39,847 bases of DNA. Source: an uncultured Gammaproteobacteria bacterium. Lineage in GTDB: Bacteria; Pseudomonadota; Gammaproteobacteria; SZUA-140. The translations under genes and the position numbers were made by a program. The stretch covers positions 1 to 39,847 of the forward strand of contig CALZHD010000006.1 in assembly GCA_945787155.1 (NCBI GenBank), written 5' to 3'. The notes under the pieces are model-generated. The model saw nothing but the letters and a program-made list of their open reading frames with translations. It was not told the origin of the DNA and made no database searches. Positions 32,446 through 39,847 of the stretch are shown piece after piece; positions within the stretch are counted from its first letter, which is position 1, and each line of letters begins with the position of its first letter.

Positions 32446-33179
32446 TTCACTGCGATAAACGACACAAAATTAAGGCATTGAAACCACTGACGCACTTCGC
32501 TAAAGCCGACATCCCGCAAGCGCGCCTCGTGCGCTTCACGAGTCTCAGGAATCAATACTTTTTCTAACGCAGCACGCTTCTGACTCACCTCAAGATCGCT
32601 GTAACCATTTGCCTTTTTAAATGCGTGATGCATCTCTGTAAAAAACAGCCCCGCTTGCTCGTCAGCAAAAGCCAGTTTTTCAGATAACACCAACACCCCA
32701 CCAGGCAACATGCCGGCATAAATCTTTTCAAGCACCGCTTGGCGCTGTGCGGGGTCGACGAACTGTAATGTCAGGTTCAACACCACCACAGAAGCGCGCG
32801 CAATTGACACATCCTGGATATCGGCACAAACAAACTCCACAGGCACACTCGCATCGTCATCTTCCACATATTGACGACAGCGCTGCAGCATCGCTGCTGA
32901 ATTATCAACCGCAAAAATAGTACAATCCGGCTGTAATAACCGTCGTCGCATCGACATCGTAACGGCACCCAACGAGCACCCCAAATCATAGAGCTGACTA
33001 TCCGCCTGTGCATATTGTGCCGATAGCACACCCACTACATTGATCAACGTGCTATATCCCGGAACGGAACGGTTAATCATATCGGGAAAGACATCCACCA
33101 CAGACTCATCAAAGCTGAAATCAACGATCTCATTAAGCGGTGTTGCGTACAGCTGGTCAGGCCCCAGCTTATTCATCAC
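32442..33179 (-). CDS. cmoA: Carboxy-S-adenosylmethionine synthase CmoA
   Basis: Makes carboxy-S-adenosylmethionine from SAM and prephenate for CmoB. It has 245 residues. Signatures: FSFDESVVDVFPDMINRSVPGY, the methyltransferase motif LYDLGCSLGAVTMSMRR, and LNLTLQFVDPAQRQAVLEKIYAGMLPGGVLVLSEK. Upstream of cmoB in a two-gene operon with coupled translation. The 167-nt stretch upstream to the clpB terminator holds no other gene. Confidence 0.96.
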   Translation of the reverse strand: MMNKLGPDQLYATPLNEIVDFSFDESVVDVFPDMINRSVPGYSTLINVVGVLSAQYAQADSQLYDLGCSLGAVTMSMRRRLLQPDCTIFAVDNSAAMLQRCRQYVEDDDASVPVEFVCADIQDVSIARASVVVLNLTLQFVDPAQRQAVLEKIYAGMLPGGVLVLSEKLAFADEQAGLFFTEMHHAFKKANGYSDLEVSQKRAALEKVLIPETREAHEARLRDVGFSEVRQWFQCLNFVSFIAVK

Positions 33180-33346
33180 AGGACTCTCTTCATAAAAAAT
33201 AGATCTATTCTATAGCGCATAAAGCCGCACATTATACCCCAGCCAACCAACACAGCCCCAGCACCATCTATAAATGGGATATTTTCACTGCGTGAACACA
33301 GCGTGTCAGTACCCTACGCCGAATGCATCAGGAGAATATAATAAGG

Positions 33347-33393
33347 AAAAAGAGCAGGCAGTGGCTACCCACTAGATAACCGCCACCTGCTCT
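33347..33393 (-). terminator. Rho-independent terminator of clpB
   Basis: On the minus strand the stem AGAGCAGG/CCTGCTCT, continued with GTGG/CCAC pairing across a 2-nt bulge, is followed by TTTTT. It begins 12 nt after the clpB stop. Confidence 0.8.
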
Positions 33394-33404
33394 ACATCGG
33401 TAGT

Positions 33405-36008
33405 TCAGGCAGCAGATACTTCAGAAGCCGCACGCCCTTTTTCAAAGGTCAACTCGTCATCGGCCAACGACACTTCAATCACATCATCCGCCTGATATTT
33501 TCCAGCCAGGATCTCCTGCGCCAGACGATTCTCCAACCGACTCTGGATAGCACGCTTCAATGGGCGCGCGCCATAAACGGGGTCAAAACCAGCCTCACCC
33601 AGCTTATCGAGCGCTTCATCGCTCAATCTAAGCTCGATATCCCGCTCACGCAGACGCTCACGCAGGTAGTCGATTTGAATATCGGTAATCGCCCGGATCT
33701 GCGCCTGAACCAACGGATGGAATACCACCACATCATCGATACGATTGATAAACTCGGGGCGAAAATGGCTACTCACACCAGCCATCACCGCTTCCTTCAT
33801 CACTTCATAATTCTCTTCGCCCGCCATCTCCTGAATCACCTGCGATCCAAGGTTTGATGTCATCACGATCACGGTGTTGCGAAAATCAACCGTGCGCCCA
33901 TGGCCATCGGTCAGGCGCCCATCATCTAATACTTGTAGCAATACATTAAAGACATCGGGATGCGCCTTCTCCACCTCATCCAGCAGGATCACCGAATAGG
34001 GCTTACGACGTACCGCTTCGGTCAGATAGCCACCCTCTTCATAACCGACATAACCTGGCGGTGCACCAATCAAGCGCGCCACCGAATGCTTCTCCATAAA
34101 TTCAGACATATCGATACGCACCATCGACTCTTCGGTATCGAATAAAAACGACGCCAGCGCCTTGGTCAACTCGGTCTTGCCCACACCTGTTGGCCCAAGA
34201 AACAAGAACGAACCATTAGGGCGATTAGGATCAGAGAGCCCGGCACGCGAACGACGAATAGCATCAGCGACCACTTTCACTGCCTCATCCTGCCCAATGA
34301 CACGCTGATGTAATCCCTCTTCCATGCGCAACAGCTTTTCGCGTTCACCTTCCAGCATGCGCGACACGGGAATGCCGGTCCACTTTGATACCACCTCGGC
34401 GATCTCTTCATCAGTGACCTTGTTACGCAGCAGTGTCATGTCCTGCATCTCGGCCTGCCCCGCCATGTCGAGCTGTTTCTCCAGCTCCGGAATACTCCCA
34501 TACTGCAACTCCGACATACGCGCCAGATCACCCGCACGACGCGCCGTCTCCAGCTCAGTGCGGGCACGCTCAAGCGCCTCTTTGATATTTTGCGTCCCCT
34601 GCAACGCCGCCTTCTCTGCCTTCCACACCTCTTCGAGGTCTGCAAATTCAAGTCCGAGCCGGTCGATCTCCGTCTCGAGAATGGCCAACCGTTTCTTCGA
34701 CGCCTCATCGCTCTCTTTACCCAGCGCCTCACGCTCTATCTTGAGCTGGATGAGACGACGTTCCAGACGATCCATCTCTTCAGGCTTTGAATCAATCTCG
34801 ATACGAATGCGGCTCGCCGCCTCATCAATCAGATCGATCGCCTTATCCGGCATCTGTCGGTCGGTGATATAGCGATGCGACAACGTCGCCGCTGAAACGA
34901 TCGCAGGATCGGTGATTTCAACACCATGGTGGACCTCATATTTTTCCTTCAGGCCACGCAGAATCGCTATGGTATCTTCGACACTTGGCTCATCCACCAA
35001 CACCTTCTGAAAGCGGCGTTCCAGCGCGGCATCTTTTTCGATGTACTGACGATACTCATCAAGCGTGGTCGCGCCAACACAGTGCAGTTCGCCACGCGCC
35101 AGCGCCGGCTTCAACATATTCCCAGCGTCCATCGCCCCTTCCGCCTTGCCGGCACCCACCATGGTGTGCAGCTCATCAATAAAGAGGATCACCGACCCCT
35201 CCTGCTTTGCAAGGTCATTCAGGACCCCCTTGAGGCGCTCCTCAAATTCTCCACGAAACTTCGCACCGGCAATCAACGAACCCATATCAAGCGATAACAG
35301 ACGTTTACCTTTAAGCCCTTCAGGCACCTCGCCATTGACGATGCGTTGTGCGAGTCCTTCAACGATCGCGGTCTTACCCACGCCCGGTTCACCTATCAAC
35401 ACTGGATTATTTTTAGTGCGGCGCTGCAATACCTGGATGGTGCGACGAATCTCATCATCACGTCCGATCACCGGATCAAGCTTGCCCTGCTCCGCACGCT
35501 CAGTGAGATCAATGGTAAATTTCTCTAACGCCTGACGCTGCTCTTCGGCATTGGGATCGTCGATATTCTCGCCACCACGCATCTCTTCAATCGCCTTTTC
35601 AAGCGCGCCCTTTACCGCACCCGCCTTGCGCATCAAATCACCCAGCGCCCCTTTATCCTCCACTGCCGCAAGCACAAAGAGTTCACTGGAAATGTATTGA
35701 TCATCACGCTGCTGCGCATATTTGTCGGTCATATTCAGCAGTCGCCCGAGATCGTTGGAGATATGCAGGTCGCCAGCGACACCCTCAACACTTGGCAGAT
35801 GATCCAACGCCTCACCCAGCTGTGAACGCAATGCATTCACATTGACGTCGGCACGATTCAGTAAGGGGCGCACAGTGCCGCCCTGCTGATCCAGCAGTGC
35901 GGTCATCAGGTGTAGTGGTTCTATAAACTGATGATCACGGCCAACCGCGAGGCTCTGCGCATCCGCTAGCGCCATCTGGAATTTACTTGTCAATCTATCC
36001 ATTCTCAT
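33405..36008 (-). CDS. clpB: ATP-dependent disaggregase ClpB
   Basis: Hexameric AAA+ chaperone that extracts polypeptides from aggregates together with DnaK, 867 residues. N-domain (about 1-145, starting [20 protein letters not shown] as in E. coli); first AAA+ module with GEPGVGKT and [19 protein letters not shown]; coiled-coil M domain (about 405-525); second AAA+ module with [27 protein letters not shown] and [18 protein letters not shown] kept the first ATG (36008) because GAGGG lies 7 nt upstream and the start matches the family. A heat-shock promoter lies upstream and a terminator downstream, so the gene is monocistronic. Divergent from the P-type ATPase gene. Confidence 0.98.
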   Translation of the reverse strand: MRMDRLTSKFQMALADAQSLAVGRDHQFIEPLHLMTALLDQQGGTVRPLLNRADVNVNALRSQLGEALDHLPSVEGVAGDLHISNDLGRLLNMTDKYAQQRDDQYISSELFVLAAVEDKGALGDLMRKAGAVKGALEKAIEEMRGGENIDDPNAEEQRQALEKFTIDLTERAEQGKLDPVIGRDDEIRRTIQVLQRRTKNNPVLIGEPGVGKTAIVEGLAQRIVNGEVPEGLKGKRLLSLDMGSLIAGAKFRGEFEERLKGVLNDLAKQEGSVILFIDELHTMVGAGKAEGAMDAGNMLKPALARGELHCVGATTLDEYRQYIEKDAALERRFQKVLVDEPSVEDTIAILRGLKEKYEVHHGVEITDPAIVSAATLSHRYITDRQMPDKAIDLIDEAASRIRIEIDSKPEEMDRLERRLIQLKIEREALGKESDEASKKRLAILETEIDRLGLEFADLEEVWKAEKAALQGTQNIKEALERARTELETARRAGDLARMSELQYGSIPELEKQLDMAGQAEMQDMTLLRNKVTDEEIAEVVSKWTGIPVSRMLEGEREKLLRMEEGLHQRVIGQDEAVKVVADAIRRSRAGLSDPNRPNGSFLFLGPTGVGKTELTKALASFLFDTEESMVRIDMSEFMEKHSVARLIGAPPGYVGYEEGGYLTEAVRRKPYSVILLDEVEKAHPDVFNVLLQVLDDGRLTDGHGRTVDFRNTVIVMTSNLGSQVIQEMAGEENYEVMKEAVMAGVSSHFRPEFINRIDDVVVFHPLVQAQIRAITDIQIDYLRERLRERDIELRLSDEALDKLGEAGFDPVYGARPLKRAIQSRLENRLAQEILAGKYQADDVIEVSLADDELTFEKGRAASEVSAA

Positions 36009-36069
36009 GGGGTACCCTCGCTATCTTGATTTTATCAAACATACATCTGTTTATCTCAGGATACTAGCT

Positions 36070-36098
36070 ATATAGGGATCTCTATCGACATATTCAAG
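36070..36098 (-). promoter_or_regulatory. Sigma-32 (RpoH) heat-shock promoter of clpB
   Basis: On the minus strand CTTGAAT (36098-36092) and CCCTATAT (36077-36070) are 14 nt apart, close to the RpoH consensus CTTGAAA and CCCCATNT. It is about 62 nt upstream of the clpB start, as expected for a heat-shock chaperone. Confidence 0.8.
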
Positions 36099-36213
36099 CA
36101 CCCCCTAACTGACCACTTTACTCAGGTTTAGACTACGCTGCATACATCAAAATCTGTTACTTTTGTATTGTAGTACATTAGCCTGACGCTACTCACTGAT
36201 CCCAACCACAGGA

Positions 36214-38958
36214 ATGTTACCGCAGAAAATGGGCATTAAATCAAGCCATCAGCTTCCCGAACCGCCATCCGCACCACAGTCACTTGCGGCACAGGACGTG
36301 ATTGATCGCTTGCACTCGTCGCCACATGGACTCACCCTTGATGAGGTAAACAAAAGGCAGAAACATTTCGGCATCAATACACTGCCTCACCCGCCCCCTC
36401 CAGGCATAGTCAATATATTTTTTCGTCAGTTTCTCAGCCCACTCGTCTATATCCTCTGCCTCGCGGTGCTCGTCTCACTGCTGATTGGCGAGTGGACCGA
36501 CGCCAGCTTTATCACTATCGTTTTATTGATCAACGCCATCATCGGCACCGCGCAGGAATATTCGGCGCAACACAACGCCGAGGCACTAAGTGCGCTCGTC
36601 ACTACCTATACTCATGTGGTGCGTGAAGGAGAGAGTTTTGAGATCAATGCTGAAGCGCTGGTGCCCGGCGATATCGTTCTATTAGAGAGTGGCAGCAAAG
36701 TACCCGCCGATATCCGCCTGATCACCACGCAAGGACTTGCTGTCGACGAATCACTACTGACCGGTGAATCAACGCCCGTGAATAAAGATGCGTTGCGGCT
36801 AGCCTCTACCAGGAACGCATTAAGTGAATGCCCCAATATGATTTTTGCTGGCACCCATGTCACCTACGGGCGCGCGACTGGCATCGTCACAGCCATAGGC
36901 CTAAAGAGTGAACTCGGACAGCTTGCCGATGCAATCCTCGGCACAAAAAAAACCGACTCGCCATTGCAACAGCGAATGGAAAATCTGGTCTTTCGCATCG
37001 GCATTGCGGTCGCTATTGCCGCACTCATCGTTGCCGCCATCACCCTGGCACGCAGTCTGTCCCTGCACGAAGTCTTTATTCTCGTCGTGGCACTCGCAGT
37101 TGGCGCAATCCCTGAAGGGCTACCGGTGGCAATCACGGTAGCGCTCGCCATCGGCATGAGTCGCATGGCCAAACGTAATGTCATTGTGCGCCGCCTGATC
37201 GCGGTTGAGTCACTCGGCTCCTGCACCTTTATCGCATCAGACAAGACCGGCACACTGACCCTCAACGAACTCACGGCACGTTATTTCAGCCTGCCCGGCA
37301 ACGCACTGTTTGAGTTCTCTGGCCAGGGCGTCATTCCGGATGGAACCGTCACACTACGCAAGGGCAACCCACACCTCGCTCATTCTAGCCATTTAAAAAA
37401 TGCCGCGTTGGCGGCTGCCCTCTGTAACGAGGGTTTTCTGGCGCAACGCGCGGGTAGCTGGACACAACACGGCGATACCGTCGACGTTGCACTGCTGGTG
37501 ATGGCACACAAACTCGGCATCACCCAGCCTGAGGCCAACAACAACTACTCGACGATTGCACAGATCCCATTCGAGCCAGAGCACCGCTTTGCCGCTACCC
37601 TGCATCAGCAGACGGGTGAGGCGTCGAATATTATCTTTGTTAAAGGGGCGACCGAGCGCATCATCAAGATGTGTCACCACATGCTTTCCAACGATGGCCG
37701 TGTCGCCCTCAATCAAGAAATTGTCGAAGAGTCGATGCTGAATCTCGCATCGGATGGCCATCGTGTATTGGCACTTGCAATGGGCAATTCCGAACTGGAT
37801 GAAGATGACTTCGCCGAAGCACATCTCGAGGGACTGACATTGATTGGACTGGTGGCGATGGCTGACCCACTACGCGCAGAGAGCCGCAGCGCACTCGACG
37901 CCTGTCGCAATGCCGGGATCGAGGCCGCAATGATTACGGGCGATCATCCCGCCACCGCGTTATCGATTGCGCGTGAACTGAACCTCGCCCAGACCATTGA
38001 CGACGTCATCAGTGGTACACAACTTAAACAGATCGCCACCGATGATCATGCCACCATTGACGCCATCACTCGCCGGCATCGCATCTTTGCGCGCATCGAA
38101 CCCCAACAGAAATTGCAACTGGTCGAATCACTGAAGCGCAATGGTCACTTTGTCGCCGTCACCGGCGATGGTGCCAACGATGGCCCTGCCATGCAAGCAG
38201 CCCACGTCGGTGTCGCCATGGGCAAAAAAGGCACCGATGTAGCCCGCGAAAGTGCCGACATCATCCTCTCAGATGACAACTTCAACTCAATCGTTGCGGG
38301 TGTCGAAGAGGGGCGTGTCATCTACAATAATATCCGCAAGGTGATCTTTCTGCTGCTCTCCACCGGTGCTGCCGAGGTGGTACTCTTCATGCTAGCGTTG
38401 ATCAGCGGCCTGCCGCTGCCACTGCTGGCGGTACAACTGCTGTGGCTCAACCTCGCCACCAACGGCATCCAGGATGTCGCTCTCGCCTTTGAACCCAGAG
38501 AAGGTGACGAGATGAAGCACTCACCACGCCCACCGAAAGAACCGATCTTCAATCGTATAATGATTGAACGCATCATCGTCTCAGCACTACTGGTTGGCAG
38601 CCTCGCCTTTGCCACCTTCAGCGTTCTGCTATCAAATGGCTTTTCAGTAGATGAAGCACGCAATGCGACACTGTTACTGATGGTGCTGTTTGAGAATGTC
38701 CATGTCTTTAACTGCCGCTCCGAAACCCGCTCGGCATTGACCCACAATCCGCTGCGTAACCCACTGCTGCTGTTTGGCACACTGGCGGCACAACTGATCC
38801 ATATCGGTGCGATGTACACCCCCATCATGCAGGAGACCCTGCATATCCAACCAATCTCGTTTGAAAACTGGTTGAAACTTCTCGGCATAGCATTGATACT
38901 GCTGTTCGTCATGGAAGCGCACAAACTGACATACAAGCTCAGAATAAAAACAGGGTAA
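36214..38958 (+). CDS. P2-type cation-transporting ATPase (Ca2+-ATPase-like)
   Basis: Ion pump of 914 residues. Cytoplasmic N-terminus with the cation-ATPase N motif (HSSPHGLTLDEVNKRQKHFG). Actuator motif TGES near 184; PEGLP in M4 near 299; phosphorylation motif DKTGTLT near 343; hinge TGDGANDGPAM near 650; ten membrane helices in total are expected. The M6 segment NLATNGIQDVALAFEP differs from SERCA-type NLVTDGLPA, and M5 keeps a glutamate (TGAAEVVLF), so the transported ion (Ca2+, Mg2+, Na+ or other) is uncertain. It starts at ATG 36214; ATG 36229 is an alternative, and neither has a strong ribosome-binding site. nadC follows after 39 nt. Confidence 0.9.
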   Translation: MLPQKMGIKSSHQLPEPPSAPQSLAAQDVIDRLHSSPHGLTLDEVNKRQKHFGINTLPHPPPPGIVNIFFRQFLSPLVYILCLAVLVSLLIGEWTDASFITIVLLINAIIGTAQEYSAQHNAEALSALVTTYTHVVREGESFEINAEALVPGDIVLLESGSKVPADIRLITTQGLAVDESLLTGESTPVNKDALRLASTRNALSECPNMIFAGTHVTYGRATGIVTAIGLKSELGQLADAILGTKKTDSPLQQRMENLVFRIGIAVAIAALIVAAITLARSLSLHEVFILVVALAVGAIPEGLPVAITVALAIGMSRMAKRNVIVRRLIAVESLGSCTFIASDKTGTLTLNELTARYFSLPGNALFEFSGQGVIPDGTVTLRKGNPHLAHSSHLKNAALAAALCNEGFLAQRAGSWTQHGDTVDVALLVMAHKLGITQPEANNNYSTIAQIPFEPEHRFAATLHQQTGEASNIIFVKGATERIIKMCHHMLSNDGRVALNQEIVEESMLNLASDGHRVLALAMGNSELDEDDFAEAHLEGLTLIGLVAMADPLRAESRSALDACRNAGIEAAMITGDHPATALSIARELNLAQTIDDVISGTQLKQIATDDHATIDAITRRHRIFARIEPQQKLQLVESLKRNGHFVAVTGDGANDGPAMQAAHVGVAMGKKGTDVARESADIILSDDNFNSIVAGVEEGRVIYNNIRKVIFLLLSTGAAEVVLFMLALISGLPLPLLAVQLLWLNLATNGIQDVALAFEPREGDEMKHSPRPPKEPIFNRIMIERIIVSALLVGSLAFATFSVLLSNGFSVDEARNATLLLMVLFENVHVFNCRSETRSALTHNPLRNPLLLFGTLAAQLIHIGAMYTPIMQETLHIQPISFENWLKLLGIALILLFVMEAHKLTYKLRIKTG

Positions 38959-38997
38959 TCAAAAAACTCATCAGCAACACGCCTGGGGACCGCTTCA

Positions 38998-39840
38998 ATG
39001 GCAAAGCTCACACTACCATCGGACATCAAAAATAGCGTCAAAGCAGCATTAAAAGAGGACATCGGCAGTGGCGATATTACCGCCTCACTGATCCCCAAAG
39101 ATGCCATCGCCAAAGCGACCGTGATCACACGCGAGACGGCGATACTGTGCGGTCGCGAATGGTTCAACGAAACCATGCTGCAACTCAGCGACGAAATCAC
39201 GATCAGCTGGCAAGCGCAGGATGGCGATCTGATCAACGAGAACCAGCCCCTGTGTACCATTCAGGGCCCTGCACGCGCCATTCTAAGCGCAGAACGGGTC
39301 GCACTCAATTTTCTGCAACTGCTCTCCGGCATCGCCACCGAGGCACGCCGCTACGCCGACCGCGTCAAAGGACTCAACACCGTGATCCGCGATACCCGCA
39401 AGACCATCCCCGGCCTGCGCCTGGCGCAAAAATATGCCGTTCGCTGCGGCGGCTGCGAAAACCACCGCATCGGGCTTTATGACGGTGTGTTGATCAAGGA
39501 GAACCACATCCTCGCCTGCGGTTCGATCACCAAAGCGGTCGAACAGATCCGCACCAGCCATCCCAAAATGCCGATCGAGGTCGAGGTCGAAGACCTCGAC
39601 GAACTGCGTGAAGCACTGACGGCAGGGGCCGACATGCTACTGCTCGACAACTTTGATCGCGCCACATTGCAACGGGCGGTGATCCTTAATAAGGGGCAGG
39701 CGAAACTGGAGGCCTCCGGCGGCGTCACCTTCAACGAGATTCGCACGCTGGCTGAAAGTGGTATCGATTACATCGCCATCGGTACCCTGACCAAGGATGT
39801 GCGGGCCATTGACCTGTCGATGCGCTTCTCGAACGACTAA
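38998..39840 (+). CDS. nadC: Nicotinate-nucleotide pyrophosphorylase (carboxylating) NadC
   Basis: Quinolinate phosphoribosyltransferase, third step of de novo NAD synthesis (EC 2.4.2.19), cytoplasmic. It has 280 residues, full family length, ending 7 nt before the window edge. Signatures: LKEDIGSGDITASLIP at the start, AERVALNFLQLLSGIAT, DTRKTIPGLRLAQKYAVRCGG (shown here as the conserved active-site stretch near residues 137-157), NHRIGLYDGVLIKENHI, VEVEDLDE and LLLDNFD. It acts on the quinolinate derived from NadB and NadA products. GGGGAC precedes the ATG weakly. It may be co-transcribed with the ATPase gene (39 nt). Confidence 0.97.
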   Translation: MAKLTLPSDIKNSVKAALKEDIGSGDITASLIPKDAIAKATVITRETAILCGREWFNETMLQLSDEITISWQAQDGDLINENQPLCTIQGPARAILSAERVALNFLQLLSGIATEARRYADRVKGLNTVIRDTRKTIPGLRLAQKYAVRCGGCENHRIGLYDGVLIKENHILACGSITKAVEQIRTSHPKMPIEVEVEDLDELREALTAGADMLLLDNFDRATLQRAVILNKGQAKLEASGGVTFNEIRTLAESGIDYIAIGTLTKDVRAIDLSMRFSND

Positions 39841-39847
39841 TCGTAAG

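Noticed and set aside
38322-39260. Long open frame antisense to the P-type ATPase and nadC (312 codons)
   Set aside because: It mirrors the codon structure of two certain genes, has Ser-rich low-complexity translation and no recognisable domain.
1-39847. Search for CRISPR arrays, insertion sequences, phage genes and attachment sites
   Set aside because: No regularly spaced repeats, transposases, phage proteins or tRNA-linked direct repeats seen. XerD is the chromosomal dimer-resolution enzyme, not an integrase of a mobile element.

Overview
This window is a stretch of a gammaproteobacterial chromosome, with no sign of phage, insertion sequences or CRISPR. Two things point to the class. The order rplS-trmD-rimM-rpsP / ffh / ypjD / CNNM-type protein matches the E. 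coli block between rplS and grpE. Gammaproteobacterial housekeeping genes are also present (cmoAB, nudF-yqiB, xerD, dsbC, clpB). I cannot name a genus from sequence alone. An environmental, metabolically flexible lineage fits best, given the haem and redox genes and the Pseudomonas-like Wsp operon.

Bases 1-8200 are redox-related. They hold a truncated SlyD-type prolyl isomerase (minus strand), a single-chain protein made of two near-identical truncated-haemoglobin domains, and nadB. Close behind nadB come three tightly packed genes for an iron-sulfur subunit, a fumarate reductase-like flavoprotein and a NuoF-like NADH/FMN subunit. I read these three as a candidate soluble NADH:fumarate (or related dicarboxylate) oxidoreductase. 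A membrane protein of unknown function follows, with a clear sigma-70 promoter and a strong leader hairpin.

Bases 8200-17900 are housekeeping. SirB2-like, dsbC, xerD and ogt lie on the minus strand. The ribosomal/tRNA block rpsP-rimM-trmD-rplS ends in an intrinsic terminator. Then come ffh, a metallo-beta-lactamase-fold (cyclic-nucleotide phosphodiesterase-like) gene, ypjD and a CNNM/CorC-type transporter gene.

Bases 17866-26768 encode a complete seven-gene Wsp chemosensory operon on the minus strand, in the order wspA-B-C-D-E-F-R. It links a membrane receptor to the diguanylate cyclase WspR, so its output is cyclic di-GMP. The receptor's periplasmic domain carries a c-type haem motif (CLACH) and its cytoplasmic part has extra HAMP-like units. 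This suggests a redox- or gas-sensing version of Wsp. An outer-membrane beta-barrel gene lies directly upstream.

Bases 27777-39847 carry a 46-residue acidic small ORF, yqiB, nudF, a membrane-anchored six-repeat Kelch-type protein, two small genes, cmoA-cmoB (wobble uridine modification), clpB with a heat-shock promoter, a P2-type cation ATPase and nadC. NadB (near the left end) and NadC (right end) are the first and third enzymes of de novo NAD synthesis. The two best candidates for something new are the haem-bearing Wsp receptor and the nadB-linked fumarate reductase/NuoF cassette.
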